Positions 27,641 to 36,853 of a stretch of 64,000 nt of DNA are shown one piece after another (position 1 is the stretch's first letter; each line of letters starts with the position of its first letter). Made by a program: the position numbers and the translations under genes. This DNA comes from Candidatus Peregrinibacteria bacterium (GTDB lineage: Bacteria; Patescibacteriota; Gracilibacteria; Peribacterales; Peribacteraceae), in assembly GCA_030649955.1 (NCBI GenBank), contig JAUSFD010000024.1:108211-172210 (forward strand), written 5' to 3'. The notes beneath the pieces were generated by a model that saw only the letters and a list, made by a program, of their open reading frames with translations, ran no database searches and was not told where the DNA came from.

Positions 27641-29382
27641 TACCACTGGTGCCACGGCATCTCGATCTCATCCAACGGAATGTCGTCGATGGAGCGATCC
27701 CCCTTCCCCCCTTTCTTCGAGGGCTTCAGGAGTGAGGTCAAGCTCTTGCGGAAGAAGTATCCCAATCCTGAGAGAACACCCACGGTGATGAGAAAGATTC
27801 CGCCGATGAGTGGTCCTCGCACGCGTGGTGCTGCTGCCTTGAGCGCCTTGCAGTCCGGTGAGCACTGCTCGGAGCCGTCACACTCCTCGTCCTTGTCCTT
27901 CACCTTGTCACCGCACGAAGGGGACTTGCACGTGGATCGGCAGGCATCCGAGCGCGTATCGGAATTGTCGGGTCCGTGGTCGCACTGCTCTGCCCCCTCG
28001 CGGATCTCGTTGCCGCAGACGGGCAGTCTGCACGTAGAGGTGCAGCTATCCTTGTTACTGCGGTTCCCGTCGTCGCACTCCTCTGCCCCCTCCATCACGC
28101 CGTTACCGCACATGGGATTGCGACAGCTGTTGGAACAGAGGTCGTTATCCACCTGGTTGCCGTCGTCGCACTCCTCAGATGCTTCCTTGTGACCATTGCC
28201 GCAGGACGGGAGCGTGCAGGAGTTTGAGCAGCCGTCGTTGTCCTTCTGGTTCCCGTCATCGCACTGCTCCTTGCCCTCACGAACGGTGTTCCCACATTCA
28301 GGAACCTGGCACGTGTTCGGACAATCGTCGTTGCTGATGACGTTTGAGTCATCGCACTGTTCCTTCCCCTCGCGCACCCCATCGCCGCAGACGGCGAGGC
28401 GGCAGTCGTTGGGGCAGTCGTCGAAAGCATTCTGATTCCCGTCGTCGCACTCTTCTGTGCCTTCGCGAATGGCATTCCCACAGTAAGCGACCTGACAGGT
28501 ATTCGGGCAGTCGTCACGGTCAATGGCGTTCCCATCGTCGCACTGCTCCTTGCCCTCGCGCACGGCATCGCCGCAAACGGCGAGGCGGCAGTCGTTGGGA
28601 CAGTCGTCGAAGGCGTTCTGGTTCCCGTCATCGCAGTCCTCTCCTGCCGGTCGCTGTGCGATGCCATCGCCACAACGCGCACGCTCACATGCGGCAGTGC
28701 ACAGATCGGTATTCACCTGATTCCCGTCGTCGCACTGCTCATCCTCATCGACCACCCGATTGCCGCAGCGCGCGGAGCGCGTGGGCGATACTGGAGTTGG
28801 AGGCGGTGTTGGTGGCTCGAATGCTGGAGCGGAGTTCACTGCAGAAGTTGCCTCGCTCTGCTGTTGCTGCGCTGGAGGCGGGAAGGGAAAGCCGGAAGCA
28901 GATGTTGAAGCTGATTGCTTCGCGGAGCACTCCTCACTGGAGAACACCCACGTGCATCCTCCGACTTCACGTCCCTGGGAGTCGATTTCCGGTGGCTTGC
29001 AGTATTTGCCACACTGGGGAGCAGCGAAGCGGTGCTCCACTGTTTTCCCGTCTTCTGCGTAGTACTTCTCGCTCTCCGGCTCGCACTCCTCCCCTTTCCC
29101 CGGTGTCACTTCACCATCGCCGCAGTAGGGGAACTTGCACTTCTTGTTACAGTGGAGACCCAGTCCATTGAAATCGCCCTCATCGCACTCCTCCCCCGCA
29201 TCCACCACCCTATTCCCGCAGGTCGTTGGCGTCTCATTTTCCGTCGGGCAGCCCGGGAAGCCGTAGGGCTTCCCCGCGCAGTCCACAGCACTCACGTCCT
29301 TCCGCTGCGAAGAGAAGAGGACGAGGATGAGGCACAAGCTCACCGCGGTGAACACCCGAGACAGGTGGATATCTGTTTGCAT
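27640..29382 (-). CDS. Cys-rich DUF4215-repeat surface protein with C-terminal anchor
   Basis: After a signal peptide (FTAVSLCLILVLFSS) come about twelve repeats of roughly 32 residues of the DUF4215/myxococcal disulfide type, each like CGNxxxExxEQCDDGN...CxxxC. Two lie before a Pro/Ser/Gln spacer (about 165-215) and ten after it. A transmembrane helix (GGIFLITVGVLSGLGYFF) and a basic/acidic tail end the protein. Repeats 4-5 and 6-7 look like a duplicated two-unit block. Such repeats bind or bridge extracellular partners. The start at 29382 is supported by a TAGAAT box ending ten bases upstream; the upstream in-frame ATG overlaps that box. Confidence 0.88.
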   Translation of the reverse strand: MQTDIHLSRVFTAVSLCLILVLFSSQRKDVSAVDCAGKPYGFPGCPTENETPTTCGNRVVDAGEECDEGDFNGLGLHCNKKCKFPYCGDGEVTPGKGEECEPESEKYYAEDGKTVEHRFAAPQCGKYCKPPEIDSQGREVGGCTWVFSSEECSAKQSASTSASGFPFPPPAQQQQSEATSAVNSAPAFEPPTPPPTPVSPTRSARCGNRVVDEDEQCDDGNQVNTDLCTAACERARCGDGIAQRPAGEDCDDGNQNAFDDCPNDCRLAVCGDAVREGKEQCDDGNAIDRDDCPNTCQVAYCGNAIREGTEECDDGNQNAFDDCPNDCRLAVCGDGVREGKEQCDDSNVISNDDCPNTCQVPECGNTVREGKEQCDDGNQKDNDGCSNSCTLPSCGNGHKEASEECDDGNQVDNDLCSNSCRNPMCGNGVMEGAEECDDGNRSNKDSCTSTCRLPVCGNEIREGAEQCDHGPDNSDTRSDACRSTCKSPSCGDKVKDKDEECDGSEQCSPDCKALKAAAPRVRGPLIGGIFLITVGVLSGLGYFFRKSLTSLLKPSKKGGKGDRSIDDIPLDEIEMPWHQW

Positions 29383-29520
29383 GTATCCCAGTATTCTAGC
29401 ACGAAATTCCCTCCCAGTCACTGCTATTTCTTGGCTTGGAGGTGAGGAGGAGGGCGCTCTGCGGAGGGTGGGAATGCCCTGCAGTGATCGTCAACGCACG
29501 CGCGCAAATCTCTCGCATCC

Positions 29521-29548
29521 TTTACCTGCTCACGCAGGACTGTATACT
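29521..29548 (+). promoter_or_regulatory. Promoter of the response regulator gene
   Basis: TTTACC (29521-29526), a 16-base spacer, TATACT (29543-29548), then eight bases to the ATG: a leaderless arrangement. Confidence 0.65.
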
Positions 29549-29556
29549 TTTTCGCG

Positions 29557-29937
29557 ATGGCCAAGGGTAACGTCCTCATCGCGGAAGATGATCCAGTGCT
29601 GCGGAACCTCTACGTGAAGAAGTTCTCCGTTGCGGGGTACACCATCCGGACAGCCGCCGACGGGGAGGAAGCCCTCGCGGCACTGCACCAGCAGTTCCCC
29701 GATGTCCTGGTCCTCGATATCCACATGCCGAAGATGGATGGATTCCAGGTGCTCGAGAAAGTGCCGAAGGAGTCGCGCACGTTCCCGGTCGTCCTCCTCA
29801 CGAACTTCGAGGAAGAGCGCTACCGCACACGCGGTAAGGAGCTGGGGGCAGAGGGGTACTTCGTGAAGAAGGACATGACGATCCGGTCGCTCATCGATAT
29901 GGTGGAAAGTCTGTTAGCTCAGAAGAAGAGCTCGTGA
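29557..29937 (+). CDS. Stand-alone CheY-like response regulator
   Basis: The 126-residue receiver domain has no output domain. Acidic pocket EDD (10-12), phospho-acceptor Asp in LVLDIHMPKMDG (near 54), Thr in LLTN (near 81) and Lys in FVKKD (near 104) are all present, so phosphorylation should be possible. No histidine kinase is in the window. It may act through protein-protein contacts, as in motility or pilus control. Confidence 0.95.
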   Translation: MAKGNVLIAEDDPVLRNLYVKKFSVAGYTIRTAADGEEALAALHQQFPDVLVLDIHMPKMDGFQVLEKVPKESRTFPVVLLTNFEEERYRTRGKELGAEGYFVKKDMTIRSLIDMVESLLAQKKSS

Positions 29938-29948
29938 ACGGAGCAACG

Positions 29949-30012
29949 AGTGGAAAGTGGATAACGGACAGTGGACAATGAATTCATTTTCCACTTTCCA
30001 CTGTCCACTGTA
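29949..30012. repeat. GTGGACA-unit hairpin
   Basis: The left arm has GTGGAAAGTGGATAACGGAC and GTGGACAATG units; the right arm has CCACTTTCCACTGTCCACTGT. The arms lie between convergent genes, the response regulator and the phospholipase D-like gene. The unit is unlike its neighbours' but the architecture is the same. Confidence 0.8.
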
Positions 30013-30022
30013 CCCATTCTCG

Positions 30023-31129
30023 TTAGAGCCCGAACCACGCCAGCCACTTCGCCAACCATCCCAAGTACGGTGGGCTCAGGAGCGGGGTGCTCTTGAGGAT
30101 GTCCACGCGCAGAGCATCGCGGATCGTGCGCAGGGCGAGGAGCTCTCCACGCTCGATCAAGAGACTCACTTCGCCCATTTCGTCCAGGGATGCGGAGGTG
30201 AGGTTTGCAGATCCCAGGAACACCCGCTTACGGTCGACGAGAATGAGCTTCCCGTGGACCATGCCGGGGTAGAGCAGCACCTGGAGAGAGCGTGGGTGAG
30301 CGCCCGCGAGGAGCTGACTCACGGCAACCATGTTGGCGTGGTGGTGGACATCGGGTGTACTTGGGAGAATGAGGGTGATGCGAATGCCTTCATTACTGAG
30401 GCGAATGAGCGTCTCGATGATCTTCGCGTCGGAGATGTACGCCTGTTCCAGAACGATTGACGTACGAGCAGACTCGAGGAACTCCGTCACTGCGGGGCGT
30501 ACGTCCTTCCGCAGTGCCGTATTCATCACGAGGCGAATAGAAGAAGAGGAACGCGCCTGTGCATCAGCATCATCTGCAGTGAGGTACTGCTGCACGAACC
30601 GATGACCGCGCACTTCCGCCAGGTAGTCGTGCCACTCCCCGTGATACTCATTGCCGATGTTCATACCGGTGAGCAGGAGGAGCTGGTCGTCGATGACGTA
30701 GACTTTCGTGTGGTCGTGGTCCGCGGCATGGCGAACGCGGATGTTCCGGTGATTCCAAAACCGCTTCCACAAGCCACTCTGAGTATTCTGCGTACTGAGG
30801 AAATCCCCGCTCGCCTCGAAGATATCGCCTACCGCTTCCTTCGTGATGTCGACGAGCACACCGCGGTCCGCCGCCTCCACGAGTGCCGCTGCGATCCTCC
30901 TTCCGGTGTCGTCATCCTTCCAAATGAACATCTGGATGATGATCGTGTGCCGTGCGCGCCGGAGGAGCTTCTCGATGCGATCGAACGCCTCGTGCTCCGT
31001 CCACACCCGCACTTCTGCCCTGCGCATGACGCTCACGATGGGCGCCTTCGTGCGCAGGATCATCTCCACGCGCAAGCGGTAGAGGAGTCTCCACCCGTGC
31101 ACGCGCCGCTGGCCGCGCTTCCCGAACAC
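30023..31129 (-). CDS. Phospholipase D-family (cardiolipin synthase-like) protein
   Basis: Two HKD motifs are complete: HTKVYVID (near 140) and HGKLILVD (near 293). Both are followed by the usual GSAN/GMNIG segments. Cardiolipin synthases condense two phosphatidylglycerols, but this protein lacks the N-terminal transmembrane pair and is 368 residues long, so a phospholipase or nuclease role is also possible. The N-terminus up to about residue 25 is basic (KRGQRRVHGWRLLYRLR), perhaps for membrane binding. No promoter was located; it diverges from the ATPase gene at 31381 across a hairpin element. Confidence 0.85.
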   Translation of the reverse strand: MFGKRGQRRVHGWRLLYRLRVEMILRTKAPIVSVMRRAEVRVWTEHEAFDRIEKLLRRARHTIIIQMFIWKDDDTGRRIAAALVEAADRGVLVDITKEAVGDIFEASGDFLSTQNTQSGLWKRFWNHRNIRVRHAADHDHTKVYVIDDQLLLLTGMNIGNEYHGEWHDYLAEVRGHRFVQQYLTADDADAQARSSSSIRLVMNTALRKDVRPAVTEFLESARTSIVLEQAYISDAKIIETLIRLSNEGIRITLILPSTPDVHHHANMVAVSQLLAGAHPRSLQVLLYPGMVHGKLILVDRKRVFLGSANLTSASLDEMGEVSLLIERGELLALRTIRDALRVDILKSTPLLSPPYLGWLAKWLAWFGL

Positions 31130-31229
31130 GTAGCTGAGGATGCCCCGCAGTGCGACGCGTATGCGGTGCCGACGGAGGAATCGAAGGAGGGGTATGAGGG
31201 GATTCTAGTCGTTGGAAGGGATTCCGAGG

Positions 31230-31310
31230 AGGGAACTGAGAACAGGGAACAGGTCGAACAAGAGACGGAATTTGCTGTCCCTGTTCCCAGTTCCCTGTTC
31301 CCTGTTCCCG
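31230..31310. repeat. GGGAACA-unit hairpin between divergent genes
   Basis: The left arm (31230-31252) is complementary to the right arm (31275-31310, with three GTTCCC units). It lies between divergently transcribed genes, so it is not simply a terminator. Confidence 0.75.
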
Positions 31311-31380
31311 CAAATCGCCCTCACCCTAGAGCAGGAAACGTGGTAGAATGGTACGATACACCCGCTCTCTCTAGAGACCC

Positions 31381-33864
31381 TTGCTCGATCTCCTCGCCAT
31401 CATCGGGACACTCCTGATCGTAGGCACCTTCGGTGCTGCAGCTGTGCTGTACCTGCGCTGGCGGCACGACATCAAGCGCGAGCGCGACCTCGTATTCTTC
31501 CAGCTCCTCATGCCGAAGAAGGAGAGCAAGGAGGACAAGGAGGTGGAATCGGAACAGTTCTCCACAGGCAAGGACTTCCGCGAGGTGCTCGGTGTGATGG
31601 ATCACCTGTTCCAGGCGCTCCACAGCATGCTCAAGCACCGCATCAGCAGGCTGTGGAAGGGGCAGCCGTTCTTCTCCGTGGAATACGCAGCACTCGAGGG
31701 GGAGATCCTCTTCTTCATCGTATGCCCGCGCTCGGTCTCACGCTTGGTCGAGAAGCAGATTACGTCCTTCTACCCGGATGTCATCGTTGACGAAGTGGAG
31801 GACTATAACATCTTCACGCGCGAATCCTTTGTCTCCTGCCAGACGCTCTTCCCAAAGAAGCGCTGGACTTCCGTCTTCAAGACCTACCAGCAGCTGCGCA
31901 GCGACCCGCTCAACAATATCACCAACGCCTTCTCCAAGCTGAAGAACGACGAAGGTGCTGCTGCGCAGTTCGTCCTGCGCCCGGTGAAGCAGGGATGGCA
32001 GCGAAAACTGCAGGAAGAGGCCCGTCACCTCATCAACCCGAAGAAGAAAGGGGTGAAGTGGTGGAATCCCCTGAGCTGGATCGGGAGCATCTTCACTGCG
32101 CTCACGGACAGCAAAGAGCCCGTCGACCTCAAGGGCGATCAATCCACGGGCGAGCGCGTGTCGCAGATGGTCGAGGAGTACAGCAAGTCGATCGACGAGA
32201 AGGCGAACAACCCCGGCTTCACCTGCGTCATTCGCCTCGTGACCTCGGCGAGTACGCAAACACGCGCAAGCGCGCTCCTGGAGGACCTCATCGCCTCCTT
32301 CCGCCAGTTCGACGATGTACGCGGGAACAGCTTCCACATCCCGAAGATCGTGACCAAGCAGACCATCACGGAGGGATTCATCCGCCGCTCCCCTCGACGC
32401 TCCCCGTACGCTGCCCTCACCTCCCCTACCCTCCTGCTCGGAACCACGGAGCTCTCGAGCTTCTTCCACCTCCCCAACATCAAGTACAACAAGGTGGAGA
32501 CGATCAAGTGGCAGAACTTCAAGACGTCGCCCGCTCCCAAGGATCTCCCGAACGAAGGCCTCTTCCTGGGCTTGAACGCGTTCCGCGGAGAGAAGCGGAA
32601 GATCCACATCCAGAACGAGGACCGCTTCCGTCACTTCTACATCATCGGTCAGACGGGTACGGGAAAATCTTCGATCATCCAGCTCATGGCGCGCCAGGAC
32701 TTCCACAATGGGAAGGGTGTTGCCATCATCGACCCGCACGGCTCGCTCATTGAGGACCTGCTCCCCTACATCCCCCGCTCGCGCGCGGACGACGTCATCT
32801 ACTTCAACCCCGCGGATACCGAGCGCCCCATGGGCTTCAACCTCCTCGAGGGGAAGACGCCGGAGGAGAAGGACCTGATCGCCCTCGACGCCATGAACAT
32901 GATGGTGAAGATGTTCGGCGAAGAGATCTTCGGCCCGCGCATCCAGGACTACTTCCGCAACGGCTGCCTCACACTCATGGAGGATGAGGAGGAGGGCGGC
33001 GCGATCACCGATCTCGTGCGCCTCTTCACGGATGATGAATGGCAGCGCTACAAGGTCACGAAGGTGAAGAACCCCATCGTGCGGTCCTTCTGGGAGAAGC
33101 AAATGGCACAAACGGGCCAGCGCGAGAAGCAGGAGATGATCCCGTACTTCGCAGCGAAGTTCGGACAGTTCACGACCAATACCCTCATCCGCAACATCGT
33201 GGGGCAGACGAAGAGCGCCTTCGATGTTGCCGACGTGATGAACAACGGCAAGATCCTCCTCATGAACTTGAGCAAGGGTCTCATCGGGGACATCAACAGT
33301 AACCTTCTGGGTCTCATCGCCGTGAACAAAATCCAGGTGGCTGCCATGCGTCGCCAGCGCGAGGATACCGCGAAGCGCAAGGACTTCTTCCTCTACATCG
33401 ACGAGTTCCAGAACTTCGTCACGCCCTCCATCGAGTCGATCCTCTCCGAGGCTCGCAAGTACCGCCTCGGCCTCATCCTCGCCCACCAGTACATCGACCA
33501 GCTGGAGAAGGAGAGCAAGCTCAGTGGCGCGGTGAGCCTGAAGGGCGCCATCTTCGGTAACGTCGGCTCCATGATGTTCTACCGCATCGGTCCGCAGGAT
33601 GCGGAGGTGGCAGCGAAGCAGATGGCCCCCGTCTTCTCCGAGCAGGACCTCGTGAACTCCGACTTCTTGAAAGGAGCGATGAAGCTCTGTATCAATGGAC
33701 AATCCTCACGGCCGTTCTCGATCGAAGTTCCCGCGCCGTGGAAGGACACGACCTACCCCAAGGACGCGCAGGCATCGGAGGCGTTCAAGCAACTCTCGCG
33801 TCTCACGTACGGCAGACCGAGAGAATTCGTGAACCGCGAGATTATGCGGAGGATTGGAGTGTAA
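31381..33864 (+). CDS. Membrane-anchored T4SS-type ATPase, second paralogue
   Basis: The 827-residue protein starts at TTG directly after an in-frame TAG (31372); the first 24 residues form a transmembrane helix (LLAIIGTLLIVGTFGAAAVLYL). The P-loop motor has Walker A GQTGTGKSS near 423, IIDPHGSLIEDL near 449, FNPADTERPMG, YIDEFQNFV and LAHQYIDQL. It shares motifs and order with the protein from 5563-8172, but its N-terminal domain is different in length. A TGGTAGAAT extended -10 lies at 31341-31349. The nucleotidyltransferase-like gene follows seven bases later. Confidence 0.88.
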   Translation: MLDLLAIIGTLLIVGTFGAAAVLYLRWRHDIKRERDLVFFQLLMPKKESKEDKEVESEQFSTGKDFREVLGVMDHLFQALHSMLKHRISRLWKGQPFFSVEYAALEGEILFFIVCPRSVSRLVEKQITSFYPDVIVDEVEDYNIFTRESFVSCQTLFPKKRWTSVFKTYQQLRSDPLNNITNAFSKLKNDEGAAAQFVLRPVKQGWQRKLQEEARHLINPKKKGVKWWNPLSWIGSIFTALTDSKEPVDLKGDQSTGERVSQMVEEYSKSIDEKANNPGFTCVIRLVTSASTQTRASALLEDLIASFRQFDDVRGNSFHIPKIVTKQTITEGFIRRSPRRSPYAALTSPTLLLGTTELSSFFHLPNIKYNKVETIKWQNFKTSPAPKDLPNEGLFLGLNAFRGEKRKIHIQNEDRFRHFYIIGQTGTGKSSIIQLMARQDFHNGKGVAIIDPHGSLIEDLLPYIPRSRADDVIYFNPADTERPMGFNLLEGKTPEEKDLIALDAMNMMVKMFGEEIFGPRIQDYFRNGCLTLMEDEEEGGAITDLVRLFTDDEWQRYKVTKVKNPIVRSFWEKQMAQTGQREKQEMIPYFAAKFGQFTTNTLIRNIVGQTKSAFDVADVMNNGKILLMNLSKGLIGDINSNLLGLIAVNKIQVAAMRRQREDTAKRKDFFLYIDEFQNFVTPSIESILSEARKYRLGLILAHQYIDQLEKESKLSGAVSLKGAIFGNVGSMMFYRIGPQDAEVAAKQMAPVFSEQDLVNSDFLKGAMKLCINGQSSRPFSIEVPAPWKDTTYPKDAQASEAFKQLSRLTYGRPREFVNREIMRRIGV

Positions 33865-33870
33865 CTCGCA

Positions 33871-34377
33871 GTGGCAATGTCTCATCATCCCCACCTACCG
33901 GATGCACTGCGATGGATTATTGCCATCTTGAGGAAACACCGTATTCCATTCCAAGTAACGGGAGGCCTCGCTGCACATTTCTACGGTTCGCAACGACCAA
34001 TCAATGACATCGACATCGATGTGCCAGAAGAGGCGATTTCTGCTGTAGTCCCCGATGTCCAGCAGTACAGAGTGTTCGGCCCTGCACGGTATGAAGATGG
34101 GGCTTGGGATGTATTCCTCATGACCTTGGAGTACAGAGGTCAACTCATCGATATTGGCGGTGCGGAGGGGACGCGCATACGCGATGGGAAGACATCGAAG
34201 TGGACTCCGGTTCATTGCGACCTCTTAACGGCGAACGAAAAGCAGCTCTTCGGAACGATCGTCCCCGTCGTCGATCCTCACGATCTCATTGCCTACAAGG
34301 AGATGCTCACAGGAGAGCACCAGCAAGAAGACATTGCTGCTGTCAAAAAGTACCTTCGACAAGAGTCGTCACAATAA
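33871..34377 (+). CDS. Nucleotidyltransferase-fold protein
   Basis: The 168-residue protein (GTG, or ATG at 33877) has the core of the Pol beta-like nucleotidyltransferase superfamily: VTGGLAAHFYGSQRPINDIDIDVP, with the GG/GS pair and a DxD metal site, then a third acidic position in LIDIGG. Similar single-domain proteins act as antitoxins, drug-modifying enzymes or RNA-tailing enzymes. No HEPN partner is seen beside it. It follows the ATPase gene closely and so may share its transcript. Confidence 0.65.
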   Translation: MAMSHHPHLPDALRWIIAILRKHRIPFQVTGGLAAHFYGSQRPINDIDIDVPEEAISAVVPDVQQYRVFGPARYEDGAWDVFLMTLEYRGQLIDIGGAEGTRIRDGKTSKWTPVHCDLLTANEKQLFGTIVPVVDPHDLIAYKEMLTGEHQQEDIAAVKKYLRQESSQ

Positions 34378-34383
34378 TTGTCC

Positions 34384-35586
34384 TCACCGTGCAGCAACCG
34401 TCTCGACGGGCACTGCATGCACGAGATATCTCTTGGAGATCGAATCCGGCGGCCAGCAGGTGTAGAGGATGAGCTCCTCCCCTCCCCCGCTTAATGCCGA
34501 TGTGTCGTTCGCGGCGACTGTCTCCTCGTAGGAAACTTCGTACACGTGGAGCTTTCCTGCATAGGTCACGTTCACGCGATCACCGACGTTGAGCTCGTTC
34601 ACGCGACGGAAGATCTTCGTGTAGCTGCTGACATCCCACGGGTACCCGCTCGAGTGACCGTAGACCATGATCTTTCCCCCACCACCCGGATAGCTGAAGA
34701 GGTGCCCTACCCCCTGCTTAAGGGGCTCGAGGAGCCCGTCGCTGGAGAAGGGATCGGACGGGTGCGAGATGGTGAGGTCTTGAATGCCGAGTGAAGGAAT
34801 GGAAACGGAGAAGTACTGATTCGAAGGGCGCTCGCTGCTCGTTCCCGTTGCCCGGGGAACTTGCGCGACGAGGGTCGTTGGTCTCGCTGTAGTCGTCGTG
34901 CGCTGCACGGGTCGAACGGCGATGCGAACCGGCTGAGGTGTGGGCTTGGGGAAGGCTTGATCTGGCCCAAGGCCATCGAAGGCGGTGAGCGTCTTCGATC
35001 GCACGGTGTCCATGCGACGCACCATTTCGAAGAATTGCCCCCTGCGGATGATCTGGCCTGGCTTGAGGACGGTACTCTCTGCGATGAGATTCTTCTCGAG
35101 TGCTTGGGCGGTGTAGTACGACAGCCACTGGTGCTCGCGATCCGCCGGCACTCTCACGTTCATTGTGCGCATGATGAGTGCCAGTGCTTCCTCCGTCTTC
35201 AGGAGTTGCTGCGGCCGTAGCGTCCCATCGTCATAACCGTTGATGATCCCCGCGCGGAACGCCGTCTCCACGTACGGTGCGTACCATTCCTGCTGCGAGA
35301 CATCGGTGAAGAGTGGAAGCGGTGGGAGGTTTCCCGTGAACCAACGGACCCGGAGCTGAGTTGCAGGATTCACTTCGAGGAGGACCTTCAAGGCCTCGAT
35401 TCTGCGGATGGGTCCGTACGCGCGGCCCGTCCCATCGGAGTAGCCCTTCACGGCGCCACGATCGGCAACGTACGCGAAAGCATCGCGGTAAGGGGTCCTC
35501 TCGACATCGGGGAATGTGGCCCCTTCGGCTGCCAGAGGTGGCATGGCCAGAGAGAGGGCCAGGATCAAGCAGATGAGCTTGCGCAT
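34384..35586 (-). CDS. Sortase fused to N-terminal SLH-like domains
   Basis: Signal peptide (MRKLICLILALSLAMPPLAA) is followed by two or three S-layer-homology modules (FPDVERTPYRDAFAYVADRGAVKGYSDG, FTDVSQQEWYAPYVETAFRAGIINGYDDG). A Pro/Thr linker follows, then a sortase domain (about 255-395). The catalytic triad is visible: His in VYGHSS, Cys in LYTCWPP, Arg in SKRYLVHA. Sortases usually have a single anchor and no SLH modules; here the enzyme itself seems to be wall-bound. No LPxTG substrate was recognised in the window. Confidence 0.9.
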   Translation of the reverse strand: MRKLICLILALSLAMPPLAAEGATFPDVERTPYRDAFAYVADRGAVKGYSDGTGRAYGPIRRIEALKVLLEVNPATQLRVRWFTGNLPPLPLFTDVSQQEWYAPYVETAFRAGIINGYDDGTLRPQQLLKTEEALALIMRTMNVRVPADREHQWLSYYTAQALEKNLIAESTVLKPGQIIRRGQFFEMVRRMDTVRSKTLTAFDGLGPDQAFPKPTPQPVRIAVRPVQRTTTTARPTTLVAQVPRATGTSSERPSNQYFSVSIPSLGIQDLTISHPSDPFSSDGLLEPLKQGVGHLFSYPGGGGKIMVYGHSSGYPWDVSSYTKIFRRVNELNVGDRVNVTYAGKLHVYEVSYEETVAANDTSALSGGGEELILYTCWPPDSISKRYLVHAVPVETVAAR

Positions 35587-35596
35587 GAGGGAAACT

Positions 35597-35624
35597 ATCA
35601 TAATATAATATTAGTATTTGTCAA
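35597..35624 (-). promoter_or_regulatory. Promoter of the sortase gene
   Basis: Perfect TTGACA (35619-35624 on the minus strand), a 16-base AT-rich spacer, TATGAT (35597-35602), and ten bases to the ATG at 35586. An alternative upstream in-frame ATG overlaps the -10. Confidence 0.75.
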
Positions 35625-35721
35625 TTGCTGGCAGGGCCGTTTCCTGAGCTAATCGCGTTTTCCTCCTCAGAGCCAATCCTGCCTTCCCATTGGCCTTCCA
35701 CTCGTCCATACTCCCCCCGCC

Positions 35722-36816
35722 ATGCCGCTCCGGATAGGCATCGTCGGCTTGCCGAACGTCGGGAAATCGACGCTCTTCAATGCTCTCACGAGGAGCAAAG
35801 GAGCGCAGGCGGCGAACTATCCCTTCTGCACGATCGACCCCAATATTGGCATCGTCGAGGTGCCAGATGAGCGTCTCGCAACCCTTGCGAAGATGGTCTC
35901 GCCAGAGCGCATCGTCCCGGCCGCCATCGAGTTCGTAGATATCGCCGGTCTTGTTCGCGGTGCGAGCAAGGGCGAGGGACTGGGCAACGCCTTCCTGAGT
36001 CACATCCGCGAGGTCGATGCGATCTGCCACGTTGTGCGCATCTTCAGTGGCGGGGACATCATCCACGTCGAGGGATCCGTTGATCCCCTCCGGGACCGCG
36101 GCATCGTGGAAACAGAACTCATGCTCGCGGACCTCGACGGCGTGAAGAAGCGCATCGACAAGGCGCAGGGGGCTGCACGCACGGGTAACAAGGAGAAGAT
36201 TATTGAGATGGCTGCTCTGACGAAAGTCGCATCTGCTCTCGAACAAGGTCTTCCTGCATCCCAAGCGGTATTGGACAAAGACGAAGCTCCACTCCTAGCC
36301 ACGTTTCAGTTCCTCACGAGCAAGCCCATCATCTACGCCGTGAACGTCTCCGAACAGGAGCTCTCAACGGTGAGTCCTGATCGAGCTCGCGAACTGCTGG
36401 GTCTCGACAAGAGTGCCGCGGTGATCGCCATCTCCGCGAAGATCGAGGAAGATCTGCAGGAACTCTCACCGGAGGAAGCGCAGGCATTTCTCCGCGAACT
36501 CAAGGTGGAATCCTCCGGTCTCGACCGTTTGATTCAGGAAGCCTACCGGACCCTCGGGTACATCACGTACTTCACCGCAGGTCCCAAGGAGGTACGTGCG
36601 TGGACGATCACGCAGGGCATGACTGCCCCGCAAGCTGCTGGAGTCATTCACACGGACTTCGAGAAGGGTTTCATCTGCGCAGAGACCATTGGATACCAGG
36701 ACTACGTCGCCTGTGGCGGGGAGCAGAAGGCAAAGGAAGTCGGCAAACTGCGGCAGGAAGGGAAATCCTACGTCGTGAAGGATGGCGATGTGATGCACTT
36801 CCGGTTCAATGTGTAG
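35722..36816 (+). CDS. ychF: Redox-regulated ATPase/GTPase YchF (OLA1)
   Basis: The 364-residue OBG-family P-loop protein has GLPNVGKSTLFNAL, the YPFCTIDPNIG switch, FVDIAGLVRGASKGEGLGN and a VNVSE-type G4 region. The C-terminal TGS domain starts about 280 (ITYFTAGPKEVRAWTI) and ends GDVMHFRFNV, as in the family. It binds ribosomes and hydrolyses ATP. There is no Shine-Dalgarno sequence. It is followed at once by a promoter for the next gene. Confidence 0.98.
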   Translation: MPLRIGIVGLPNVGKSTLFNALTRSKGAQAANYPFCTIDPNIGIVEVPDERLATLAKMVSPERIVPAAIEFVDIAGLVRGASKGEGLGNAFLSHIREVDAICHVVRIFSGGDIIHVEGSVDPLRDRGIVETELMLADLDGVKKRIDKAQGAARTGNKEKIIEMAALTKVASALEQGLPASQAVLDKDEAPLLATFQFLTSKPIIYAVNVSEQELSTVSPDRARELLGLDKSAAVIAISAKIEEDLQELSPEEAQAFLRELKVESSGLDRLIQEAYRTLGYITYFTAGPKEVRAWTITQGMTAPQAAGVIHTDFEKGFICAETIGYQDYVACGGEQKAKEVGKLRQEGKSYVVKDGDVMHFRFNV

Positions 36817-36819
36817 TAA

Positions 36820-36847
36820 TTGACATTTATTTTTTTTATAGTATTTT
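36820..36847 (+). promoter_or_regulatory. Promoter of the 36854 gene
   Basis: Perfect TTGACA (36820-36825), a 16-base T-rich spacer, TATTTT (36842-36847), six bases to the ATG. It begins almost at the ychF stop codon. Confidence 0.7.
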
Positions 36848-36853
36848 GTATCT

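Noticed and set aside
31738..33702. 654-codon frame opposite the second T4SS-type ATPase
   Set aside because: Antisense shadow; composition and lack of domains argue against coding.
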